From Alistipes sp. UBA940 (GTDB lineage: Bacteria > Bacteroidota > Bacteroidia > Bacteroidales > Rikenellaceae), in the NCBI GenBank assembly GCA_002293425.1, contig DBDE01000026.1, positions 1 to 20,688 of the forward strand: 20,688 bases of DNA. The letters are read 5' to 3'. Positions 1-6,135 of the stretch are shown one piece after another (within the stretch, counting starts at the first letter, position 1; every line of letters starts with the position of its first letter). The position numbers were made by a program, and so were the translations under genes. A model generated the notes under the pieces. The model had not been told where the DNA came from and searched no databases. It saw nothing but the letters and a program-made list of their open reading frames with translations.

Positions 1-59
1 GGATCTTTCGCGCAACTCACCGCCAGGACGGCAGCGAGGTAAAACAATAGTTTCTTCAC
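1..59 (-). CDS. N-terminus of a probable lipoprotein (partial, runs off window)
   Basis: Read leftward from a GTG at 59-57, the frame gives VKKLLFYLAAVLAVSCAKD and then leaves the window. This is a classic type II signal peptide: two lysines, a hydrophobic core, and a lipobox (AVSC) whose Cys would be the lipidated +1 residue. A leftward TACCTTTG promoter box lies about 30 bp upstream, which supports a real gene start. No ATG is available nearby, so GTG is the likely start codon. Only 19 residues are visible, so the function of the mature protein cannot be judged. Confidence 0.6.
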   Translation of the reverse strand, partial: MKKLLFYLAAVLAVSCAKD

Positions 60-90
60 AAAAAAACGGTTCAAGTTAGAAATCCAACAC

Positions 91-98
91 CAAAGGTA
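91..98 (-). promoter_or_regulatory. Bacteroidota -7 box for the leftward lipoprotein gene
   Basis: On the minus strand positions 98-91 read TACCTTTG, matching the Bacteroidota consensus TAnnTTTG. A TTG at 121-119 on the same strand lies 20 bp upstream and fits the -33 element. The GTG start at 59 is about 30 bp downstream, giving a short leader. It diverges from the glycosyltransferase promoter at 131-138. Confidence 0.6.
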
Positions 99-130
99 AA
101 AACTATTTTCGGAGAAAACAAGGAATTTTC

Positions 131-138
131 TACCTTTG
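131..138 (+). promoter_or_regulatory. -7 box immediately before the glycosyltransferase start
   Basis: TACCTTTG ends only four bases before the ATG at 143. In Bacteroidota transcription starts a few bases after this box, so the mRNA would begin at or next to the start codon (leaderless or nearly so). No Shine-Dalgarno sequence could fit. Confidence 0.65.
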
Positions 139-142
139 TACT

Positions 143-1216
143 ATGCGCTATCTGTTCATAGTTCAGGGAGAAGGGCGGGGGCATCTGACCCAGGCTCTGT
201 CGCTGGCCGCCCTGCTGAGGCGCGCCGGACACGAAGTCGTGCAGGTGTTGGTGGGCAAGAACCCCAATCGGACCACCCCTGGGTTCTTCGCCGAAAAGAT
301 AGGCTGTCCCGTCGTCCCGTTCTCATCCCCCTCGTTCGACTACGGCAGTGCCGCCAAACGGGGCAACACCCTGAAAACCGTGCTGGGCAATGTCACTCCC
401 TATCGCCTCGCGCGGTGGAAAAAAAGCATCGACATCATAGCCGCCCATATCGAGGCCGCCCAAGCAGACGTGATAGTCAACTTCTATGAAATACTGATGG
501 GCCTGACTGGACTTATCCACCGGCTGGATGTGCCCGTGGTGAGCATCGGACACCAGTTTCTGGTCGACCATCGCGATTATGGTCACGCATCCGACGCGGG
601 CCAGATGCTACTCCGGCTCAACAATGCGCTCTGCTCGCTGGGCACCACCAAGACTCTGGCCCTGTCGTTCTATCCCTTGCGCGACGACATCCACCGAAGG
701 ATAGCCGTAGTTCCGCCGCTTTTGAGGGGGGAGCTTTTCACTTTGACGCCCCGCGACGAGGGCTATTTGCTGGGCTATCTGATGAACCCGGGTTATGCCG
801 ACGAGGTTCGGCGGTGGCACGCCGAGCATCCCGAGCGCAGGGTTCACGTCTTTTGGGACAAGCACGACGCTCCCGAGATGCTGGACGAGGACGGATTGAC
901 GTTTCATCGAATAGACGATAGGAAGTTTTTGGAGCTGATGGCGGGTTGTTCGGGCTTTGCTTCGACGGCGGGGTTCGAGAGTGTGTGTGAGGCGATGTGG
1001 TTGGGCAAGCCCGCGCTGTTGATACCCGCCCATTTGGAGCAGCAGATCAATGCGGCGGATGCCGAGGGGGTGGGTGCGGGAGTTGTGGCACAGAGTTTCG
1101 ACCTCTCCTTGCTGGACGAGTTTATCGGTGAGTATCCGGCCGACACCGACGCTTTTCGCGAGTGGGTGGCCCGCGCCGACGAGCTCTTTGTACGCCATTT
1201 GACAACGCTGGTGTGA
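143..1216 (+). CDS. MurG/GT28-like glycosyltransferase
   Basis: A 357-residue protein with a GT-B layout. The N-terminus has a glycine-rich donor/acceptor loop (GEGRGHLTQAL, about residues 8-18). The C-terminal half carries the nucleotide-sugar-binding signature typical of MurG/UGT enzymes: STAGFESVCEAMWLGKP followed by a proline, a Gln pair and an Asn-Ala (about residues 274-308). No signal peptide or membrane segment is seen, so it is probably a cytosolic or membrane-peripheral sugar transferase. The acceptor cannot be predicted. The ATG is fixed by a -7 box four bases upstream. The stop codon overlaps the uvrC start (TGATG), so the two genes are probably cotranscribed and translationally coupled. 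Confidence 0.85.
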   Translation: MRYLFIVQGEGRGHLTQALSLAALLRRAGHEVVQVLVGKNPNRTTPGFFAEKIGCPVVPFSSPSFDYGSAAKRGNTLKTVLGNVTPYRLARWKKSIDIIAAHIEAAQADVIVNFYEILMGLTGLIHRLDVPVVSIGHQFLVDHRDYGHASDAGQMLLRLNNALCSLGTTKTLALSFYPLRDDIHRRIAVVPPLLRGELFTLTPRDEGYLLGYLMNPGYADEVRRWHAEHPERRVHVFWDKHDAPEMLDEDGLTFHRIDDRKFLELMAGCSGFASTAGFESVCEAMWLGKPALLIPAHLEQQINAADAEGVGAGVVAQSFDLSLLDEFIGEYPADTDAFREWVARADELFVRHLTTLV

Positions 1217-3066
1217 TGACACTCAGAGAACAAGCCGCAGCACTGCCCCTCGTGCCGGGGGTGTACCAGTTCGTCGATGCGAACGGGACGGTACTCTATG
1301 TCGGCAAGGCTAAGGTGCTGAGGCGCAGGGTGGCCAACTATTTCGCGGAAAGCCGACTGCCGTCGAAGATTCGCGTGATGGTGGGGCGGGCGGTGGAGTT
1401 GCGCCACATTGTCACCGACAGCGAGACCGATGCGTTGTTGCTCGAAAATTCGCTCATCAAGCGTTTGCAGCCCCAATTCAACGCAATGTTGAAGGACGAC
1501 AAGACCTATCCGTGGATAGTGATCGACAGGGGCGATTTTCCGAGGATCCGCTCGACAAGGCAGATCATAAAGGACGGCTCGCAATACTTCGGTCCCTATG
1601 CGTCCATTGGAGTGCAGAAAAATCTGTTGGAGATACTCCACAGCGTGTTTCAGTTCCGGACCTGCAAGCTCGACCTGTCGGCCGAAAATATTTCGAAAGG
1701 CAAATTTCGTCCCTGTCTGGAATATCATCTGGGCAACTGTCTCGCCCCGTGTGCGGGCAAGCAGTCGTCGGAAGATTATGAGGGCAATGTACGGATGGCG
1801 CGCTCGATGTTGCGGGGCGAACTGGGCCCCATCAGGCGGGCACTCACGGCGGCTATGCGCGAGGCGGCGGCACAGTTGCGATATGAGGATGCGGCGGGGT
1901 TCAAGCACCGGCTCGACCTGTTGGAGGGCTACACCTCGCGCTCGGTGGTGGCGTCGGCAGCTCTGGGCGAGATGGATGTCTTCGCGCTGGTGGTGGACGG
2001 CGATGCGGCGTTCTGCAACTTTTTGCGGATAGTTCGGGGGGCCATTGTCAACTCGTTCACCGTGCAATTGTCGCTCGGGGCGGAAGAGGACGAGCGGGTC
2101 GTGCTGACCACGGCCATTGAGCGAATTTCCGAGTTGCTGTGCAACTCGTCAGCCAGCCGCCCCCCCGAGCGGCGGGCTGAACAAAGTTCATCCCTTGCGG
2201 GCGTCTGGCTCTCGAAGAACATCGTCGTCCCGTTCCTGCCCGAGACCGAGCTTTTCCCCGACAACACTTTCACCGTCCCTCGTCGGGGCGAGAAGCGCGA
2301 TCTGTTGGAGTTCGCCGAAAAGAATGCGCGGATGTATCGCGCCGAACTGTTCAAAAACCTCGAAATAAAGAACCCCGAGAAGGCCACCGAGCGGGTGATG
2401 GAGGCGATGAAGCGGGAACTGCACCTCGATCGCGAACCGCGATGGATAGAGTGTTTCGACAACTCCAACCTTTCGGGCACCAACCCCGTGGCGGCTTGTG
2501 TGGTGTTTCGCGACGGCAAACCCGCGCGTCGCGAGTATCGCCACTTCAACGTCCGGACGGTCGAGGGTCCCGACGACTTCGCCTCGATGCGCGAGATTGT
2601 GCGCAGGAGATATGCAAGGATGCTCGATGAGGGTGATCTGTTGCCCGACCTTATCGTCGTCGATGGCGGCAAGGGCCAGCTCTCTTCCGCCTATTCGGTG
2701 TTGCAGGAGCTGGGGATTGCCGACCGTGTACCCATCATCGGCCTTGCCGAGCGGTTGGAAGAGGTGTTCTTCGTGGACGATCCGGAACCCTATTATTTGA
2801 AGCGGGGAGGCGAACCGCTACGGGTGTTGATGCACATTCGCGACGAGGCGCATCGCTTCGGCATCACTCATCACCGCAACCGCCGTTCGGCCGCCTTCAT
2901 CCACTCCGAGCTGGAACAGATACCGGGCATCGGGGCGAAGAGCATCGCCGGGTTGCTCAAAAAATTCAAGACCGTCAAAGCCGTGCGCGAGGCCACGACG
3001 GAGCAGTTGGCGGCGGTTGTCGGTGCGGCACGGGCGGCAACCGTTCATCGCTATTTTCACCCCTGA
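1216..3066 (+). CDS. uvrC: UvrC, excinuclease ABC subunit C
   Basis: A 616-residue nucleotide-excision-repair nuclease that makes both incisions around a lesion within UvrB-DNA. It has an N-terminal GIY-YIG domain (GVY at 15-17, YVG at 28-30, arginines 37-39, catalytic-type Glu77 in LLLENSLIKR). A UVR helix for UvrB contact lies near residues 205-240. A C-terminal RNase H-like endonuclease domain shows CFDNSN (Asp415) and VVDGGKGQ (Asp483), and helix-hairpin-helix DNA binding (IPGIGAKSIAGLLKKF) lies near the end. The ATG at 1216 overlaps the upstream stop and begins just before the conserved MTLREQ..LPLVPGVYQF. An unusual Ser/Arg/Pro-rich segment at about residues 311-332 is encoded by a repeat copy also found upstream of efp. 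It lies in a spacer between domains. Confidence 0.97.
   Translation: MTLREQAAALPLVPGVYQFVDANGTVLYVGKAKVLRRRVANYFAESRLPSKIRVMVGRAVELRHIVTDSETDALLLENSLIKRLQPQFNAMLKDDKTYPWIVIDRGDFPRIRSTRQIIKDGSQYFGPYASIGVQKNLLEILHSVFQFRTCKLDLSAENISKGKFRPCLEYHLGNCLAPCAGKQSSEDYEGNVRMARSMLRGELGPIRRALTAAMREAAAQLRYEDAAGFKHRLDLLEGYTSRSVVASAALGEMDVFALVVDGDAAFCNFLRIVRGAIVNSFTVQLSLGAEEDERVVLTTAIERISELLCNSSASRPPERRAEQSSSLAGVWLSKNIVVPFLPETELFPDNTFTVPRRGEKRDLLEFAEKNARMYRAELFKNLEIKNPEKATERVMEAMKRELHLDREPRWIECFDNSNLSGTNPVAACVVFRDGKPARREYRHFNVRTVEGPDDFASMREIVRRRYARMLDEGDLLPDLIVVDGGKGQLSSAYSVLQELGIADRVPIIGLAERLEEVFFVDDPEPYYLKRGGEPLRVLMHIRDEAHRFGITHHRNRRSAAFIHSELEQIPGIGAKSIAGLLKKFKTVKAVREATTEQLAAVVGAARAATVHRYFHP
2148..2210 (+). 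repeat. Palindromic repeat copy 1, in frame inside uvrC
   Basis: These 63 bp (21 codons' worth) match 12600-12705 upstream of efp. A 34-bp head (GTCAGCCAGCCGC, a C-run, then CGGCGGGCTGAA) is almost identical in both. A middle TCCCTTGCGG/TCCCTGCGG and an end GCGTCTGGCT are also shared. The head is an imperfect inverted repeat: CAGCCAGCCGC against GCGGCGGGCTG, 10 of 11 pairs. Copy 1 looks like an internally shortened version of copy 2. Both are preceded by AACTCGT. It is translated as UvrC residues about 311-332. Confidence 0.8.
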
Positions 3067-3077
3067 TATAAATTTCG

Positions 3078-3085
3078 TACCTTTG
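3078..3085 (+). promoter_or_regulatory. -7 box before the response regulator
   Basis: TACCTTTG, located 12 bp after the uvrC stop and six bases before the ATG at 3092. It implies an own promoter for the response regulator and a nearly leaderless mRNA. Confidence 0.65.
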
Positions 3086-3091
3086 CGGGAT

Positions 3092-3748
3092 ATGACGTAC
3101 AGGATCTTGATAGTCGACGACGAGACCGACATATTGGAGTTCGTGGGGTACACTCTGCGCAAGGAAGGGTATGAGGTCGAAACGGCCTCGAACGGGCGCG
3201 AGGCGGTGGACAAAACCCTGGCGTGGCACCCCCACCTGATCCTTTTGGACGCTATGATGCCGGTGATGGACGGCTTCGAGGCGTGTCGGTTGATCCGGAC
3301 GACCAAGGGGGTGGACGACACGCTGATAGTTTTTCTCACCGCACGGGGCGACGAGAACTCACAGGTGCGGGGCTTCGACGCAGGGGGCGACGACTACATT
3401 GTCAAACCCATTCAGTTGAAGGCCCTGGTGAGCCGCATAAAAGCCATATTGAAAAGAAAAGAGCACAGCGGCTTCGGTGGCGGGTTGAGGGTGGACAGCG
3501 AACGGCACACGGTTATGCTCAACGGGGGCGAGGTTGTGTTGCCGCGCAAGGAGTTCAACCTGCTGGAACTGTTACATTCCGAGCCTGGGCGGTTGTTCAC
3601 TCGCGAGGAGATATACGACCGGGTTTGGGGCTCGGAGGTTGTCGTGGGCGACAGGACCATCGACGTGCACATCCGCAACCTGCGCAAAAAGATAGGCGAC
3701 ACCCACATCGTCACCATAAAAGGAGTGGGATACAAATATGAAGATTAG
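3092..3748 (+). CDS. PhoB/OmpR-family response regulator
   Basis: A 218-residue two-component regulator. The N-terminal receiver has the acidic pair Asp9-Asp10, the phospho-acceptor Asp53 in LILLDAMMPVMDG, Thr83 in FLTARG, and Lys105 in DDYIVKP. From about residue 125 to the end is an OmpR/PhoB winged helix (VLPRKEFNLLELLHSEPG, YDRVWGSEVVVGDRTIDVHIRNLRKKIG). It is expected to bind DNA as a phosphorylated dimer. The ATG at 3092 is preferred over in-frame upstream codons because it starts the conserved receiver and follows a -7 box. No histidine kinase is adjacent, so its partner must lie outside the window. Its stop codon shares two bases with a heptad-repeat array. Confidence 0.95.
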   Translation: MTYRILIVDDETDILEFVGYTLRKEGYEVETASNGREAVDKTLAWHPHLILLDAMMPVMDGFEACRLIRTTKGVDDTLIVFLTARGDENSQVRGFDAGGDDYIVKPIQLKALVSRIKAILKRKEHSGFGGGLRVDSERHTVMLNGGEVVLPRKEFNLLELLHSEPGRLFTREEIYDRVWGSEVVVGDRTIDVHIRNLRKKIGDTHIVTIKGVGYKYED

Positions 3749-3781
3749 TTAAGAGTTAAGAGTTAAGAGTTAAGAGTTAAG
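3747..3781 (+). repeat. Heptad array A: five exact tandem copies of AGTTAAG
   Basis: Five perfect 7-bp units, beginning with the last two bases of the response-regulator stop codon. Written from another phase the unit is GAGTTAA, related to the arrays at 9932-9966, 10332-10366, 12173-12195, 14241-14272 and 14383-14410. Unlike the coaBC and dxs cases, no reverse-oriented partner array is seen before pta. Confidence 0.9.
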
Positions 3782-3998
3782 AGAGAGAATCGGCCATAGC
3801 GGAGGTCGGTTGCGAATCGGAGCATTTTAGCCGAGCCGGTACCGCGGCCCCGTGTGGCGGTAGGGTGCGGAGGGAAGATCGCCCGACAAATTTTGCGAAG
3901 CAAAAGGAGGGAAGCTTGCCCGTAGCACCCAGGCGAGGATAACCTGCGGAGGAAATTCCGGCACGGAGCGGTGTCCGAGCGTGTTAATTGAGAAATTT
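3782..3998 (+). other. Gene-free stretch with several hairpins upstream of pta
   Basis: About 217 bp with no ORF and no clear -7 box. Visible structure: TACCGC/GCGGTA stem (3840-3862). Outer stem GGGTGC (3863-3868) with GCACCC (3925-3930), enclosing two direct repeats GGAGGGAAG..GCCCG (3869-3885 and 3906-3922) and the hairpin TTTTGC-GAA-GCAAAA (3891-3905), whose GCGAAGC core is known to form an exceptionally stable mini-hairpin. CGGAG-GAAA-TTCCG stem (3947-3960), a GNRA tetraloop. An imperfect CGGCAC/GTGTCCG stem (3959-3977). It may be a leader RNA of the pta operon, a small RNA, or a decayed repeat element; I cannot tell which. Confidence 0.5.
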
Positions 3999-5006
3999 AT
4001 GGATATAATTTACAGCATTCGTCAGAAGGCGGCCAAGTTGGGGCGCAGAATAGTGCTTCCCGAAGGAGCCGAAGAGCGCACATTGAAGGCGGCGGACTTC
4101 ATCCTCTCCGAGGGAATAGCCGACATCGTTCTGTTGGGTTCGAAAGGACGCATCAAGGTCGAGGCCGAGAGGTTCGGATTGAAACACATTTCCGAAGAGC
4201 GGGTTATCGACCCCTATCGGTTGTCGCCCGCGGACGAACAGCGATACGTCGATCTGATGGTCCGGATCAGGGGCGAGAAGGGGGTCACACCGGACATTGC
4301 GCGCGAGCAGCTCAACAATGCGCTCTATTTGGCCGCCGTGATGGTGCGGGCGGGCGATGCCGACGGCGAGGTGGCGGGCGCGATAAACTATACGGGCGAT
4401 GTGTTGCGGCCGGCGTTGCAGTATGTCAAGACCGCACCCGGAATAAGCGTGGTGTCGGGGGCGTTCATTATGCGCATCCCCGATAAGAGCTTCGGCGACG
4501 AGGGCATTATGCTGATGGCCGATTGTGCCGTTTCGCCCGACCCCACGGCACAACAGCTGGCCGAGATCGCCATCACCACGGCCCGCACGGCGCGCCAGAT
4601 AGTGGGCTTGGAGCCGCGGGTGGCGATGCTCAGTTTTTCGACCCGAGGTTCGGCCAAGCACCCGATGGTGGACAAGGTGGCCGAGGCGACGCGCATTGCG
4701 CAGCAAATGGAGCCCAACCTGATTTTGGACGGCGAGTTGCAGGCCGATGCGGCATTGGTTCCGGCGATTGCGGAGCGCAAGGCACCCGGGTCGCGGATAG
4801 GCGGACGGGCAAATATTCTGGTTTTCCCGTCGTTGGAGGTGGGCAATATCGCTTATAAGTTGGTTCAGCGGTTGGCGCACGCGGACGCTATCGGGCCGGT
4901 GTTGCAGGGTATGGCGGCTCCGGTGAACGACCTTTCGCGGGGTTGCTCGGTGGACGACATAATCAACGTCGTGGCGATCACGGCGTGTCAAACGGATGTA
5001 AAATAG
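3999..5006 (+). CDS. pta: Phosphate acetyltransferase (single-domain)
   Basis: A 335-residue enzyme converting acetyl-CoA and phosphate to acetyl phosphate and CoA. It is the short, PTA_PTB-domain-only form, without the N-terminal regulatory domain of E. coli Pta. Family features: IVLPEGAEERTLKAADFI near the start, then DVLRPALQYVKT, SGAFIMRIP, SPDPTAQQLAEIAI, STRGSAKHPMVDKVAEAT, DGELQADAALVP, GRANILVFPSLEVGNIAYK and the C-terminal GPVLQGMAAPVNDLSRGC. ATG 3999 is chosen because MDIIYSIRQKA matches the usual Pta beginning; an in-frame GTG at 3981 would add six residues. ackA follows after four bases, so the pathway is encoded as a unit. Confidence 0.96.
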   Translation: MDIIYSIRQKAAKLGRRIVLPEGAEERTLKAADFILSEGIADIVLLGSKGRIKVEAERFGLKHISEERVIDPYRLSPADEQRYVDLMVRIRGEKGVTPDIAREQLNNALYLAAVMVRAGDADGEVAGAINYTGDVLRPALQYVKTAPGISVVSGAFIMRIPDKSFGDEGIMLMADCAVSPDPTAQQLAEIAITTARTARQIVGLEPRVAMLSFSTRGSAKHPMVDKVAEATRIAQQMEPNLILDGELQADAALVPAIAERKAPGSRIGGRANILVFPSLEVGNIAYKLVQRLAHADAIGPVLQGMAAPVNDLSRGCSVDDIINVVAITACQTDVK

Positions 5007-5010
5007 AGCT

Positions 5011-6135
5011 ATGAAAATACTTGTATTGAATTGCGGATCGTCGTCGGTGAAGTACCGGGTGATAGAGGTGGGCAGCGGGGTCGAAACCGTGCTGACCAAA
5101 GGCATCGTCGATCGTATCGGCCTGCCCGACGGCGATGCGGCCGACCACAAATCGGCCATAGAGAAGATCATATCCTCGATGACCGACCGGATCGACGCCG
5201 TGGGTCACCGCGTGGCACACGGAGGAAGCTATTTTGATGGCAGTGTGGTGGTCGACGACGACGTTATAAGGAAGATAAAGAGCTGCTTCGAGCTTGCACC
5301 GCTGCACAACCCCGCCAACTTGCAGGGTATTCTGTCGGTGGCCCAGATTCTGCCCGACGTGCCCCAGGTGGCGGTGTTCGACACGGCGTTCCATCAGACC
5401 ATTCCGGCCAAGAACTATATGTACGCCCTGCCGTGGGAGTGTTATGAGAAGTTGGGGGTGCGCAAGTTCGGATTCCACGGAACGAGCCACAAGTTCGTGG
5501 CCGAAAAGGGGGCGGCGATGTGCGGATTGGATATTCATAACTCCAAAATCATCACGTGCCACATAGGCAATGGGGGGTCGGTGACGGCGATAGTGAACGG
5601 TCGATCGGTCGACACCTCGATGGGGTTCACGCCGGTGGACGGACTGGTGATGGGGACGCGATGCGGGGCTGTGGATGCGGGCGCGGTGCTGTTCGTCGGG
5701 GAGAAGCTGGGTCTGGGTTATGATGAATTGTCGGACCTTATCAACAAGAGGTCGGGGGTGCTGGGGGTGAGCGGTTTGTCGAGCGATATGAGGGACATAG
5801 TTGCAGCGTCGGAGAGCGGCAACGAACGGGCGACATTGGCGTTGGAAATGTACGACGAGCGGGTGAAGCACTTCATCGGAGCCTATGCGGCGCAGATGGG
5901 AGGAGTGGATCTGATTATTTTTACGGGCGGAGTAGGCGAAAATCAATGGCAGTCCAGGGAGAGGATTTGTCGGGGGTTGGAGTTTATGGGTGTGCGGTTC
6001 GATGTGGCGGCCAATGACGGGCTGAGGGGCGAGGACAAGATCATCTCGGCCCGGGGATCAGAGGTGAAAGTTGCGGTCGTCACCACGGACGAGGAGCTGG
6101 TCATCGCCCGCGACACTTACAGGTTGACCAGATGA
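5011..6135 (+). CDS. ackA: Acetate kinase
   Basis: A 374-residue ASKHA-fold kinase that turns acetyl phosphate and ADP into acetate and ATP, the step after Pta. Signatures: MKILVLNCGSSSVKY (Asn7, Ser12, Lys14), VGHRVAHGG, VFDTAFHQTIP, FGFHGTSHKFV, CHIGNGGS, GTRCGAVDAGAV and TGGVGEN near the C-terminus. It is about 20-25 residues shorter than the usual near-400 form, apparently because the segment between DRIGLPDG and DHKSAIEKI is compressed. All catalytic-type motifs remain, so it should be active. Four bases separate it from pta, and its stop overlaps the thrA start (ATGA). Confidence 0.96.
   Translation: MKILVLNCGSSSVKYRVIEVGSGVETVLTKGIVDRIGLPDGDAADHKSAIEKIISSMTDRIDAVGHRVAHGGSYFDGSVVVDDDVIRKIKSCFELAPLHNPANLQGILSVAQILPDVPQVAVFDTAFHQTIPAKNYMYALPWECYEKLGVRKFGFHGTSHKFVAEKGAAMCGLDIHNSKIITCHIGNGGSVTAIVNGRSVDTSMGFTPVDGLVMGTRCGAVDAGAVLFVGEKLGLGYDELSDLINKRSGVLGVSGLSSDMRDIVAASESGNERATLALEMYDERVKHFIGAYAAQMGGVDLIIFTGGVGENQWQSRERICRGLEFMGVRFDVAANDGLRGEDKIISARGSEVKVAVVTTDEELVIARDTYRLTR

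Noticed and set aside
904..2067. Long minus-strand open frame (387 codons) across the glycosyltransferase end and uvrC
   Set aside because: It lies opposite clearly conserved coding sequence, has no recognisable family pattern, and is expected from GC-rich codon bias. Similar long shadow frames occur opposite pta, ackA, thrA and efp/dxs.
3747..3781. Short repeat array as a CRISPR array
   Set aside because: Units are 7 bp with no spacers and no cas genes are nearby.
3945..3975. GGAGGAAATTCCGG resembling the GAGGAAAGTCC motif of RNase P RNA
   Set aside because: The match is short and the CDS of pta begins within 50 bp, leaving no room for the rest of an RNase P RNA; the other conserved regions are not present upstream.
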